Positions 10,508-18,398 of a DNA stretch of 64,000 nt are shown piece by piece. Made by a program: the position numbers and the translations under genes. The notes beneath the pieces were generated by a model. It was not told the origin of the DNA. It saw only the letters and a list, made by a program, of their open reading frames with translations, and ran no database searches. Numbering within the stretch: position 1 is the stretch's first letter; each line of letters opens with the position of its first letter. This DNA comes from Paractinoplanes toevensis (GTDB lineage: Bacteria; Actinomycetota; Actinomycetes; Mycobacteriales; Micromonosporaceae), in NCBI RefSeq assembly GCF_018332695.1, contig NZ_BOQN01000011.1, positions 1 to 64,000 on the forward strand, written 5' to 3'.

Positions 10508-11650
10508 ATGCTCGCTGGAGATCTCTACAGCTTCGAGGACCTCCTTTCGGAGGACGAGGCCGCCGTGGTGCACCGTGTCCGCTCGTTTCTCGACGCCGAA
10601 GTCGTGCCGATCGCCAACGACCAGTGGGCGCGGGCTGCCTTCCCGTCCCATCTGATCAAGCGGTACGCCGACCTGGAGATCGCCGGGCGCGAGGGGTCGT
10701 CGTTGCTCAACGGATGGCTCGCGCTGGAGATGGCCCGGGCCGACGCCTCGATGGCCACGTTCTACGGGGTGCACGCCGGGCTGGCGATGGGCAGCATCCG
10801 CGCGTGCGGGTCGGCTGAACAGCAGGAGCGGTGGCTGCCCTCGATGGCCGCTTTCGATCAGGTCGGTGCGTTCGCGCTGACCGAGCCGACCGGCGGCTCC
10901 GACGTGGCCGCCGGCCTGCGCACGACGGCACGGCGCGACGGCTCCTCGTGGATCCTCAACGGGCAGAAGCGCTGGATCGGCAACGCCACCTTCGCCGACC
11001 TGATCGTGGTCTGGGCCCGCGACGTCGAGGACGACCAGGTCAAGGGCTTCGTGGTGCCCGGTGATGCGCCCGGCTTCACCGCCACCAAGATCGAGAACAA
11101 GATCGCTTTGCGTACGGTGCAGAACGCCGACATCGTGCTGGACGACGTGCGGGTGCCCGAGGCCGACCGGTTGCAGCGGGCCAACTCGTTCAAGGACACC
11201 GCGAAAGTGCTGCGCGCGACCCGCAGCGGCGTGGCGTGGGAAGCGGTCGGCGTGATGCTGGCCGCCTACGAGATCGCCCTGGCCTACGCCAAGGAACGCC
11301 ATCAGTTCGGCAAGCCGATCGCCGGGTTCCAGCTGGTGCAGGACCTGCTCGTGCGGATGGCCGGCAACGTGACCGCGTCGCTCGGCATGTGCGTGCGGCT
11401 GGCCCAGCTGCAGGACGCCGGGCGCTACCGCGACGAGCATTCGGCGCTGGCCAAGGCGTACTGCACGACCCGGATGCGCGAGGTGGCCGGCTGGTCCCGC
11501 GAGCTGCTGGCCGGCAACGGCATCGTCCTCGACTACGACATCGGCCGCTTCGTCGCCGACGCCGAGGCGCTCTACTCCTACGAGGGCACCCGCGAGATCA
11601 ACACCCTGATCGTCGGCCGGGCGGTCACCGGGCAGAGTGCTTTTGTCTGA
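10508..11650 (+). CDS. Acyl-CoA dehydrogenase (glutaryl-CoA dehydrogenase-like)
   Basis: 380 residues, the normal length. FAD-binding and substrate motifs FALTEPTGGSDVAAGLRT and GQKRWIGNATFADLIVVWAR are present. The C-terminal catalytic glutamate region reads SYEGTREINTLIVGRAVTGQ, close to the glutaryl-CoA dehydrogenase type with YEGT. The enzyme would oxidise an acyl-CoA to the trans-2-enoyl-CoA, with decarboxylation if the substrate is glutaryl-CoA. TAGGTA ends six bases before the ATG, so it may be leaderless. It diverges from the glycyl-tRNA synthetase gene with 44 bases between starts. The 3' end overlaps the convergent membrane-protein gene by 26 bases. Subfamily assignment is tentative. 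Confidence 0.88.
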   Translation: MLAGDLYSFEDLLSEDEAAVVHRVRSFLDAEVVPIANDQWARAAFPSHLIKRYADLEIAGREGSSLLNGWLALEMARADASMATFYGVHAGLAMGSIRACGSAEQQERWLPSMAAFDQVGAFALTEPTGGSDVAAGLRTTARRDGSSWILNGQKRWIGNATFADLIVVWARDVEDDQVKGFVVPGDAPGFTATKIENKIALRTVQNADIVLDDVRVPEADRLQRANSFKDTAKVLRATRSGVAWEAVGVMLAAYEIALAYAKERHQFGKPIAGFQLVQDLLVRMAGNVTASLGMCVRLAQLQDAGRYRDEHSALAKAYCTTRMREVAGWSRELLAGNGIVLDYDIGRFVADAEALYSYEGTREINTLIVGRAVTGQSAFV

Positions 11651-12134
11651 CGCTCCGCACCGTGATGCCGCGTTGGGCCGCCGTCGCGAGGATCTGCTCG
11701 CGTTCGCCGGGCTGCAGCGCGGCGGTGGGCATCGGCATGAAACCGGCCTTGCCGATCAGGAAGAGCAGCTGCTCCGGCGCGGCGTCGATGCCCCTGACCG
11801 CCGGCCACGAGTATCCGTGCTGGGTGAGCGCGTCGCTGCGCTGCACACCCCAGTCGGTGATCGCGAACGTGCCCGGCATGCCGTGGAACTGCCAGCACCG
11901 GTCCACCGCCCGCCGGACCAGCAGGGTCGGGGCCCCGACCGCGAACAACAGGCCCAGGCTGACGCCGAACACCCCGAAGATGTCCGAGGTGGCCAGGTCG
12001 ATCAGGGCGACCAGCGCGAGCAGCAGCCCCAGGCCGCGGATGAGCCACAGCGCGGGCTGCGACCGGCTCCGGACGGCGGCCGTGATCAGCCGGCGGTCGG
12101 GCGGCGGCGAGGTCAGGATCTGCACGCGGCCCAC
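11625..12134 (-). CDS. Small membrane protein with YcxB-like C-terminal part
   Basis: 169 residues. Two closely spaced hydrophobic segments (about residues 29-46, ALWLIRGLGLLLALVALI, and 50-72) are followed by a soluble domain. The pattern SWPAVRGIDAAPEQLLFLIG and FMPMPTAALQPGEREQIL there resembles the YcxB-like/bacterial PH-fold tail, where a tryptophan-led strand and an LFLI-F-P motif recur. The function of this family is unknown. The gene converges on, and overlaps, the acyl-CoA dehydrogenase 3' end. It lies 24 bases downstream of the CGNR regulator in the same direction and may be co-transcribed with it. Confidence 0.6.
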   Translation of the reverse strand: MGRVQILTSPPPDRRLITAAVRSRSQPALWLIRGLGLLLALVALIDLATSDIFGVFGVSLGLLFAVGAPTLLVRRAVDRCWQFHGMPGTFAITDWGVQRSDALTQHGYSWPAVRGIDAAPEQLLFLIGKAGFMPMPTAALQPGEREQILATAAQRGITVRSVRQKHSAR

Positions 12135-12158
12135 CGTACGGCCTTGATGATCTTGAGG

Positions 12159-12701
12159 CTAGCCGCCGCCGCGCTTTTGCCGGAGCCGGTAGGCGGCCAC
12201 CGCGTTGCGGTTGGCGCAGGTCGTGCTGCAGAAGCGCCGGGACCGGTTGCGGGTCAGGTCCAGCACGATGCCCGCGCAGGTGTCGTCGGCGCAGACCGCC
12301 AGGCGGGACATCTCGTTGCCGCGGACGAGGTCGGCGACCGCCATCGCGGTCTCCACGATCACCCGGCGGACGAGGGGCTCGTCGGCCGCCACCGCGTGCA
12401 CGTGCCAGTCGATGTCGTCGTGCCGCACCAGCCGGGGGACCGCGCCGGCCTCGGCGAGCATCCGGTTCACCATCTCGGCGGCGTCGTCCCGGTCGGCGGC
12501 GAGCAGCTCGCGCAGCACCGGCCGGACCGCCTGCAGCTCGTCCAGCTCGGCGCGGTCGCGGTCGCGCCGGCCGGTGTAGCGGTACTTCGCATACCAGGCG
12601 TCGACGTCCTCGACCGTGAGCAGCGTGTCCGGGTCCTCACCGCTGTTGACCAGGTCGACCGCGGCCTGCAGCGCCGCCTCCGTGTCATGGGCTAGAAGCA
12701 C
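12159..12701 (-). CDS. CGNR zinc-finger regulator (ABATE domain)
   Basis: 180 residues. An N-terminal helical ABATE-type stress-sensing domain (about 1-130) is followed by the treble-clef zinc finger CADDTCAGIVLD and RRFCSTTCANRNAVAAYRLR. The four cysteines are intact, but the namesake CGNR reads CANR. Proteins of this family are common in actinomycetes as putative transcription factors. The GTG start at 12701 follows a -10 like TAAGAT by exactly six bases, so it is predicted leaderless. It diverges from an EamA exporter, with a 17-bp palindrome between them, which makes control of the exporter and of itself the obvious hypothesis. Confidence 0.85.
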   Translation of the reverse strand: MLLAHDTEAALQAAVDLVNSGEDPDTLLTVEDVDAWYAKYRYTGRRDRDRAELDELQAVRPVLRELLAADRDDAAEMVNRMLAEAGAVPRLVRHDDIDWHVHAVAADEPLVRRVIVETAMAVADLVRGNEMSRLAVCADDTCAGIVLDLTRNRSRRFCSTTCANRNAVAAYRLRQKRGGG

Positions 12702-12702
12702 C

Positions 12703-12745
12703 TTGACATCTTACCCACACGCTCATAGCGTCATGTGTCATGACG
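12703..12745. promoter_or_regulatory. Divergent leaderless promoters sharing palindrome CGTCATG-TGT-CATGACG
   Basis: Forward: TTGACA (12703-12708), exactly 17 bp, TAGCGT (12726-12731), then eight bases to the ATG at 12740. Reverse: TAAGAT (12713-12708) ends six bases before the GTG at 12701. The perfect dyad CGTCATGTGTCATGACG (12729-12745) overlaps the forward -10 and start codon and covers the place of the reverse -35. Binding there should silence both genes. That the CGNR protein is the ligand is inferred. Confidence 0.7.
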
Positions 12746-13681
12746 CAGATAGCCAATGACACACGCATGATCCCGGTCGGCGTCAGCGGCGGCATTCTGC
12801 TGGCCGCCTTCTCCGCCACCACCTTCGGCCTCTCCGGCCCGCTCGCCACCGGCCTGCTCGGCAACGGCTGGAGTCCCGGCGCGATCGTCCTCGCCCGCAT
12901 CGCCATCGCCGCCATCGCACTGGCCCCGTTCACGGTGGTCGCGCTGCGCGGCAAATGGCATCTGCTGCGCAGCCAGGCGATCCAGATCCTGCTGTACGGG
13001 GTGCTGGCCGTCGCCGGCGCGCAGTTCTGCTACTTCTCCGCCGTGGCCACGATGGACGTGGCACCCGCCCTGCTGATCGAATACACCGCCCCCGCCGCCG
13101 TGGTCGCCTGGCTCTGGATCACCAAGGGCCAGCGCCCGAGCCGGCTCACCGTCATCGGGGCGGTGCTGGCCGCCGCCGGCCTGGTCCTGGTGCTCGACCT
13201 GATCTCCGGCGCCGACCTGGCCTGGTCCGGCGTCGCCTGGGCGTTCGCCGCGATGATCGGCGCCACGGCGTACTTCCTGATCTCCGCCGAAACCGGCAGC
13301 GGCCTCCCGCCGCTGGCCCTGGCCGGCGCCGGCCTGGTGGTCGGCGCGGTGACCCTCGGCGTCCTGGCCGCGACCGGCCTGCTGCCGATGCGCGCGAACA
13401 CCGACCCGACGGCGTACGCGTTCGGCAGCCTGCCCTGGTGGGCCCCGCTGCTCCTGCTGGGCGTGGTGACCGCCGCCATCTCCTATGCGACCGGCGTGGC
13501 CGCGATCCGCCTGCTCGGCTCCCGGGTGGCGTCCTTCGTGGCGCTGCTCGAGGTGGTGGCCGCGGTCCTGTTCGCCTGGCTCCTGGTGGACCAGCTGCCC
13601 GGCCTGGCCCAGCTGGCCGGCGGCATCCTGGTGATCGCGGGCGTCGTGGCGGTCCGCCTGGGCGACCGCGACATCGCCTGA
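12740..13681 (+). CDS. EamA/DMT-superfamily exporter
   Basis: 313 residues with ten predicted membrane helices in two EamA repeats, each of about five helices. The first repeat begins near GILLAAFSATTFGLSGPLAT and the second near LAWSGVAWAFAAMIGATAYF. The second repeat ends in the common VASFVALLEVVAAVLFAWLL segment. Such carriers export small metabolites or amino acids across the cytoplasmic membrane. It has a near-consensus promoter with an operator, unlike most genes here, suggesting strong but switchable expression. It is paired divergently with a CGNR regulator. The substrate is unknown. Confidence 0.9.
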   Translation: MTQIANDTRMIPVGVSGGILLAAFSATTFGLSGPLATGLLGNGWSPGAIVLARIAIAAIALAPFTVVALRGKWHLLRSQAIQILLYGVLAVAGAQFCYFSAVATMDVAPALLIEYTAPAAVVAWLWITKGQRPSRLTVIGAVLAAAGLVLVLDLISGADLAWSGVAWAFAAMIGATAYFLISAETGSGLPPLALAGAGLVVGAVTLGVLAATGLLPMRANTDPTAYAFGSLPWWAPLLLLGVVTAAISYATGVAAIRLLGSRVASFVALLEVVAAVLFAWLLVDQLPGLAQLAGGILVIAGVVAVRLGDRDIA

Positions 13682-13754
13682 CCGAGGGACGCGATAGACC
13701 AACAGTTGCGCGTTCCGGGCTTGCGAGGGCTGATCCGAACCTGCGGACGGCCAG

Positions 13755-13773
13755 GCACCCCTCCAAGGGGTGC
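13755..13773 (+). terminator. Hairpin downstream of the EamA gene
   Basis: Perfect 8-bp stem GCACCCCT (13755-13762) and AGGGGTGC (13766-13773) with loop CCA, about 75 bases after the exporter stop. There is no T-run. Probably a transcription terminator; the rest of 13682-13890 shows no gene. Confidence 0.5.
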
Positions 13774-13896
13774 GGTCAGGACGTGCGTTCCCGCAAAGGG
13801 GGCTGCTGCGGAGGGCTCGACGCGCGACCTTGTCGAGTTCCGGTTCGCTCCGAACATAAACTCCACGAGATCCCGGGGTGCGGAAGGGGGATGATC

Positions 13897-14496
13897 GTGG
13901 CGCGGGCGGTACTGGGAACGTGTGCGCGGCTGCTGGGCGAGCGCCTGGCCGCGCTGGGGTTCGAGGCCGACGGCGCCGTCTTCCGCCGCTACAACCCCGG
14001 CGGTGACGTGGTCATCGTCGACCTGCAGCCGCATCGGTCGTTTCTCGGCGACACCCAGTTCTTAGTGAACCTGGCGTTCCTGCTCGACCCCGCCTGGCGG
14101 CACTACGGCTTTCCGCCGGAGAAACGGCCGGACACCTCGCACGGCACCTGGTGGGAGCGGGTGAACCCGACCGACTGGGAGGACCACGACGACGGCGAGG
14201 GCTTCGTCGAGCAGTGGGTGGTCGCCGGCGAAGCGGACTGCGCGACCGTGGTGGAGCGGTTGTTCGCGCGGCTGGGCGAGCGGCTGCCGGTCGTGCTGGA
14301 CTGGCTCGACCGTGACCGCCTGCGGCAGGCCGTCGCCGAGGGCACGCCGGTGGGCTACGCGACCGAGCTCTGGCTGATGGCCGAGGACGGCCCGTCCGAC
14401 CGGCTGCGCGCGGAGCTGTTCGACTCCGGGCCACCGGAGGACGGCTCGGACGTCGACCGCGCGATCTGGGCGTATGCCCACCGGTTCAGCCGCTGA
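13897..14496 (+). CDS. DUF4304-like protein
   Basis: About 199 residues from GTG 13897, which has GGAAGGGGG six bases upstream; an ATG at 13891 is in frame but abuts the purine run. The N-terminal half (LGERLAALGFEADGAVFRRY, then VVIVDLQPHRSFLGDTQFLV, FLLDPAWRHYGFPP) resembles the DUF4304 fold, which is a small alpha/beta domain of unknown function. The C-terminal half is helical, ending in ELWLMAEDGPSDRLRAELF. No signal peptide or membrane helix is seen. It stands alone between the EamA exporter and the FUSC gene. The family match is by pattern only. Confidence 0.6.
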   Translation: MARAVLGTCARLLGERLAALGFEADGAVFRRYNPGGDVVIVDLQPHRSFLGDTQFLVNLAFLLDPAWRHYGFPPEKRPDTSHGTWWERVNPTDWEDHDDGEGFVEQWVVAGEADCATVVERLFARLGERLPVVLDWLDRDRLRQAVAEGTPVGYATELWLMAEDGPSDRLRAELFDSGPPEDGSDVDRAIWAYAHRFSR

Positions 14497-14536
14497 CCCG
14501 GACTCGTCGCGCGGGCGGCTGTGCCAAACTCTGGCG

Positions 14537-16666
14537 ATGGGATGGCTGCGGCGGCGTGATCCGCAACTGCTGGCGGTGCGCCGGGCCGCTCGGGTCACCC
14601 TGGTCGCCTGCCTCGGTTTCTACGTCTGCCGCTATCTGCTCGATACTCCGGCCATGGCGCCCTACGCGCTGTTCGGGGCGGTCGCGCTGGGTGCGCTGTC
14701 GCAGATCCCGGGTACGCCGAGGCGCCGCGCGGGCACCCTGATCGCCGTACTCCCGGTGGCCTGGCTTCTGGTTTCGCTCGGGACTCTGCTGAGCGTGAGC
14801 AATGTGGCCGCCGCGGCCGGGATGTTTCTGTTCGGGTTCGTGGTCAGCTATGTGGGGGTGGGCGGGCCGCGGCTGGCCGGGCTGGCCGCCGGCATGCAGC
14901 TGCTCTACATCCTGCCCTGCTTCCCGCCCTACGACCCGGGGTCGCTGCCGTCCCGGCTGGCCGGGGTGACCTGCGCGATCGTGCTGCTCGCGGTGGCCGA
15001 GGTGGCGCTCTGGCCGGATCCGGTGCCGACGCCGTACACCGCGCGGCTGGCCGATGCGATCGACAGCCTCGCCGACTGCCTGTCCGCGGTGGCCGACTCC
15101 TGGGAGCACGGTTCCAAGGAGCGGCTGGCCGAGTTGCTGCCGGAGGCCACCGACCGGGCCGACGCGCTGCGGCCCTCGCGGCTGCCGCCGCTGCAGCGGC
15201 CCGCGTCGGCGGGGCGGCGGGATCGCGCGCTCAGCGCCGCGGCGGGCACGGCCCGCCTGCTGCTCGGCCGGGCCGTCGATCTTTTCTTCGTCGAGCAGCG
15301 CGGGGCGGTCACGCTGCCGGCGGCAACCAATTTGGTACGCCGGACCGCCGGCTGTACGGCGTCGGCCGCGGCGTGGCTGCGGGGCCGGGGGCCGTTGCCG
15401 GACACCGATCAGGTCGCGGCCGCGCTCAGCGAGTTCCGGGTGGCCCGGATGAACACCGACCCGGGCGGCATCCCGCCGGAGCGGCTGCGGCTCGGTGCGC
15501 TCGCCCTGGCGCTGGGGGAGTGGACGAAGTCCCTGGTGGTGGCGATCCGGCTGGCGGCGGGGGAGCGGCCGGCGCACGCCGATCCGACGGGACCGTTCTG
15601 GTACGCGTACCGAAGCACCCCGAGCCTTTATTGGCACCGCCTGCGGGAAAATCTCACGCCTCGCTCCGTCGCCTTTCAGGGCGCGCTGCGCCTGGCCGCC
15701 GCCCTGGCGGTGGCCCGGCTGCTGGCCGGGGAGCTGGATCTGTCGCACGGGTTCTGGGTGTTGCTGACCATCCTGACGGTGCTGCGCACGTCGGCCGCCG
15801 AGACCCGGTCGGCGCTGCGGCCCGCCCTGGTCGGGACGGTGGCCGGGTCGCTGGCGGCGGCGGTGCTGCTGGTGGTGGGCGTGCATCCGACGGTCTACGC
15901 GGTCGTGTTGCCGGTGGTGATGCTGGTCGGGTTCGCGGCCGGGCCGCTGCTCGGGCTGGGCTGGTCGCAGGCGCTGTTCACGCTGGTCATCACGCTGGTG
16001 TTCGCGCAGGTCACGCCGGTCGACTGGCGGCTCGCCGAGGCCCGCGTGCTGGACGTGCTGGTGGGGGCGGCGATCGGGGTGCTGGCCGGACTGTTCGCCT
16101 GGCCGCGCGGCGGGGGCGGGGAGCTGCACCGGGCGGCCGGCACGTTCCTGGGCTCGTCGGCGGAGGTGATCCGGGAGACGGTCGCGGTGATGGCGGACGG
16201 CCGGCCGCCCGGCGCGGCTCTGCCGCGGGCCCGGCTGGCGGGGCAGCTCGCGGACGCGTCGTTCGCTCTGTACCAGAGCGAACGTCACTCCGCGGCCGCG
16301 GTGGACTGGCAGGCGACGCTGCTGGCCGGCCACCATGCGGTACGCGGTGCGGAGGCACTCGTGCGGTCCTGCCCGGCCGGCGGTCTGCTGCCGTGCGTGG
16401 CCCCGCTGACCTCGGCGGCGGACGACGTGGCCGGCCGATACGACCGGGCCGCGGCCGACCTGCTGGCCCATCGCCGCACCCTGGTCGAGCCGGTGCCGGC
16501 CGCGGTGGAGTGGCCCACCGACCTGGGTCAGGACCTCTACATCATCGCCGACCTGCGGGTCTGGCTGGACGGGCTGCGCGAGGACCTGGGCCGGATCCCG
16601 GGGCTTCCGGAGCCGGGCGACGACCTGCGGGTCCGGGTCTCCCGGGTGGCCGACGGGGCCAGTTGA
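14537..16666 (+). CDS. FUSC-family membrane protein (putative aromatic acid exporter)
   Basis: 709 residues from the ATG at 14537. Two membrane blocks, each of several helices, flank a large cytoplasmic part. The first block (about residues 20-160) begins LVACLGFYVCRYLLDTPAMA. The second (about 410-540) contains LSHGFWVLLTILTVLRTSAA, the FUSC-like signature region, and ALFTLVITLVFAQVTPVDWR. The topology is that of the FUSC/YccS/aromatic acid exporter group. The cytoplasmic linker and tail are rich in alanine and arginine. A CAAACT -10-like element ends six bases before the ATG. A role in exporting aromatic or lipid-linked compounds is family-based inference. Confidence 0.82.
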   Translation: MGWLRRRDPQLLAVRRAARVTLVACLGFYVCRYLLDTPAMAPYALFGAVALGALSQIPGTPRRRAGTLIAVLPVAWLLVSLGTLLSVSNVAAAAGMFLFGFVVSYVGVGGPRLAGLAAGMQLLYILPCFPPYDPGSLPSRLAGVTCAIVLLAVAEVALWPDPVPTPYTARLADAIDSLADCLSAVADSWEHGSKERLAELLPEATDRADALRPSRLPPLQRPASAGRRDRALSAAAGTARLLLGRAVDLFFVEQRGAVTLPAATNLVRRTAGCTASAAAWLRGRGPLPDTDQVAAALSEFRVARMNTDPGGIPPERLRLGALALALGEWTKSLVVAIRLAAGERPAHADPTGPFWYAYRSTPSLYWHRLRENLTPRSVAFQGALRLAAALAVARLLAGELDLSHGFWVLLTILTVLRTSAAETRSALRPALVGTVAGSLAAAVLLVVGVHPTVYAVVLPVVMLVGFAAGPLLGLGWSQALFTLVITLVFAQVTPVDWRLAEARVLDVLVGAAIGVLAGLFAWPRGGGGELHRAAGTFLGSSAEVIRETVAVMADGRPPGAALPRARLAGQLADASFALYQSERHSAAAVDWQATLLAGHHAVRGAEALVRSCPAGGLLPCVAPLTSAADDVAGRYDRAAADLLAHRRTLVEPVPAAVEWPTDLGQDLYIIADLRVWLDGLREDLGRIPGLPEPGDDLRVRVSRVADGAS

Positions 16667-16717
16667 TCGTTTTCCGAAAAACCTGAAATAAGCGCGTCTA
16701 TCAGACATTCTGCCCAG

Positions 16718-17341
16718 GTGGTGCAGCGTGCGGGGCCCAGCCGGGCCGAGGTCACCCAGGGTGTGAACGAGCGCCTGGACGCCACCCTGCACGCCTACCC
16801 GGGACTGCGGCTCGAGGTCGTCCCGGCGCAGTTCCTGCGCACCCCGGAAACCACGTCCGGCATCCGCATCCTGCGCGGCGGGCGGCTGCCGGAGGCCGGT
16901 GACGAGGTGTTCGAGGTGGTCGCGGAGCTGTGGCGGGACGCCGGCGCCCACGTCGAGGACGCCGCCGGGCTGGACGGGCGGCTGCTGGTCGCGCAGGACC
17001 AGGCCGGTTACGTGATCTCGCTGGTGCGGCATTCGGGGGACGACCCGATCCTCACCGTCGCCTCGCCGCCGATCCCGCAGCCGTTCCTGGACCGCGGCCT
17101 GGTCGCCGGCCTGTCGGCCGGGCTCGGCGCCGGCTGTCTGGGGCCCTGCGTCAGCACGGTGGTGCCGTCCGCGGTCATCCCGGCCCTGGTCGGCGCGCAC
17201 CTGACCTACTGGGCCTGGGTTCCGCTGTTCCTGCTGGTCGCGGGCGGCAGCCTGTATTTCCCGGAGACCCGGCGCTTCGGCACCGGCATGGTCATCGGCG
17301 GCGTACTCGTCGGGCTGCCGATCGTCGCGATGTTCGGTTAG
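16718..17341 (+). CDS. Unknown membrane protein with soluble N-terminal domain
   Basis: 207 residues; not recognised. An N-terminal soluble part of about 125 residues (VNERLDATLHAYPGLRLEVV, FEVVAELWRDAGAHVEDAAG, GYVISLVRHSGDDPILTVAS) has an alternating strand-helix pattern. It is followed by two or three hydrophobic segments: 130-150 (glycine-rich, LVAGLSAGLGAGCLGPCVST), about 160-180 (LVGAHLTYWAWVPLFLLVAG) and 190-206. Two GTG codons stand in tandem at 16718 and 16721; CATTCT ends six bases before the second-position reading, so a leaderless mRNA is possible. No neighbour gives a functional hint. It may be a lineage-specific protein. Confidence 0.65.
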   Translation: MVQRAGPSRAEVTQGVNERLDATLHAYPGLRLEVVPAQFLRTPETTSGIRILRGGRLPEAGDEVFEVVAELWRDAGAHVEDAAGLDGRLLVAQDQAGYVISLVRHSGDDPILTVASPPIPQPFLDRGLVAGLSAGLGAGCLGPCVSTVVPSAVIPALVGAHLTYWAWVPLFLLVAGGSLYFPETRRFGTGMVIGGVLVGLPIVAMFG

Positions 17342-17456
17342 GCCGCGTCCCGGCTCGGGTCCGGCCCCGCAGCGTGTCTTCGCGCCGCGGCGCCTCCGTG
17401 GCACACGGTGTACTGGTACTCCACTACACCGATCCAGAAGGCTTCGAGGCATCGAC

Positions 17457-18389
17457 GTGATCAACTTCCGGTTTTATGCGCTGGCACTCGCCTCTGTTTT
17501 TGCCGCCCTGACCATCGGCCTGGTCCTGGGTACCGCCGTGGCCAACGGGCCGGTGACCGACGGCCTCAAGGATCAGACCAGCGTGTTGAGCAGGAACCTG
17601 AGCAATCAGCGGGACGAGAACCAAAAGTTGCTGGCGGAATTGAAACGCGATCAGAACTTCGCCACGGAGGTCGCTCCGGCGTTGCTCGGCGGCAAGCTGT
17701 CCGGCCGGAAGCTGCTGGTGGTCGCGCTGCCCGGCTCCTCCGAGTACGCCGACGACGTGGTCGCCATGCTCACCATGGCCGGCGCGACAATCACCGCACA
17801 GCTCGCCGTCCACGACCGGTTCTTCGATCCGGCGGCAGCGTACGAGCTGCTCGACCTGATCCACCGGACAGGGCGGCCCACGGTGCCGATCGACGGACTT
17901 CCGGCCAACTCCGACGCTGTCGAGACGGCCGGCGCTCAGCTCACGCTCGCGCTTCTGCAGCACCCCGACAGCCTCCCGGCACCGGCCGACGTAACGGCGG
18001 TGATCACCGCGTACGCGAAAGCTGATTTTCTGAGCGTCGGTGACACTGCTGCCGGCGGCGCTGAGGGCGCCGTCATCATCTCGGGCGAACCGTTCTCCGA
18101 CAAACACGCAACCGAGATGAACCGATCAGCAGTCACCTTGTCGACCCAGTTCAGCCTGAACAAGCCACTCGTCATAGCCGGCTTCGGCCCGGGCGACGGC
18201 AATCTCATCGCCGCCGTCCGGCGCACCCCGAAACTGGCCGGGACGATCTCGACCATTGACAACGCCGGATTCCCGAAGGGCCAGGTCGCGACCGGCCTGG
18301 CTACTGCCGAGCGGATGGTGCAAGGCAAGGTCGGCCAGTACGGCAACGACGTCGGCGCCACCTCCGAGGTGCCCAAAGCCGCCGCCTGA
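17457..18389 (+). CDS. MctB/SteB-like channel-forming envelope protein
   Basis: 310 residues. It starts MINFRFYALALASVFAALTI, with a single N-terminal membrane helix followed by a short coiled coil (about residues 40-65, LKDQTSVLSRNLSNQRDENQ). A periplasmic-type domain follows, with LLVVALPGSSEYADDVVAML and AGATITAQLAVHDRFFDPAA. This is the pattern of the copper transporter/MctB (Rv1698-like) family, which in mycobacteria is an outer-membrane channel linked to copper resistance. In other actinobacteria it is known as SteB. The usual neighbours (steA, recN, ctp synthase) are absent, so this may be a second, orphan paralogue. GAGG lies seven bases before the GTG. Confidence 0.8.
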   Translation: MINFRFYALALASVFAALTIGLVLGTAVANGPVTDGLKDQTSVLSRNLSNQRDENQKLLAELKRDQNFATEVAPALLGGKLSGRKLLVVALPGSSEYADDVVAMLTMAGATITAQLAVHDRFFDPAAAYELLDLIHRTGRPTVPIDGLPANSDAVETAGAQLTLALLQHPDSLPAPADVTAVITAYAKADFLSVGDTAAGGAEGAVIISGEPFSDKHATEMNRSAVTLSTQFSLNKPLVIAGFGPGDGNLIAAVRRTPKLAGTISTIDNAGFPKGQVATGLATAERMVQGKVGQYGNDVGATSEVPKAAA

Positions 18390-18398
18390 ACGTGGTAC

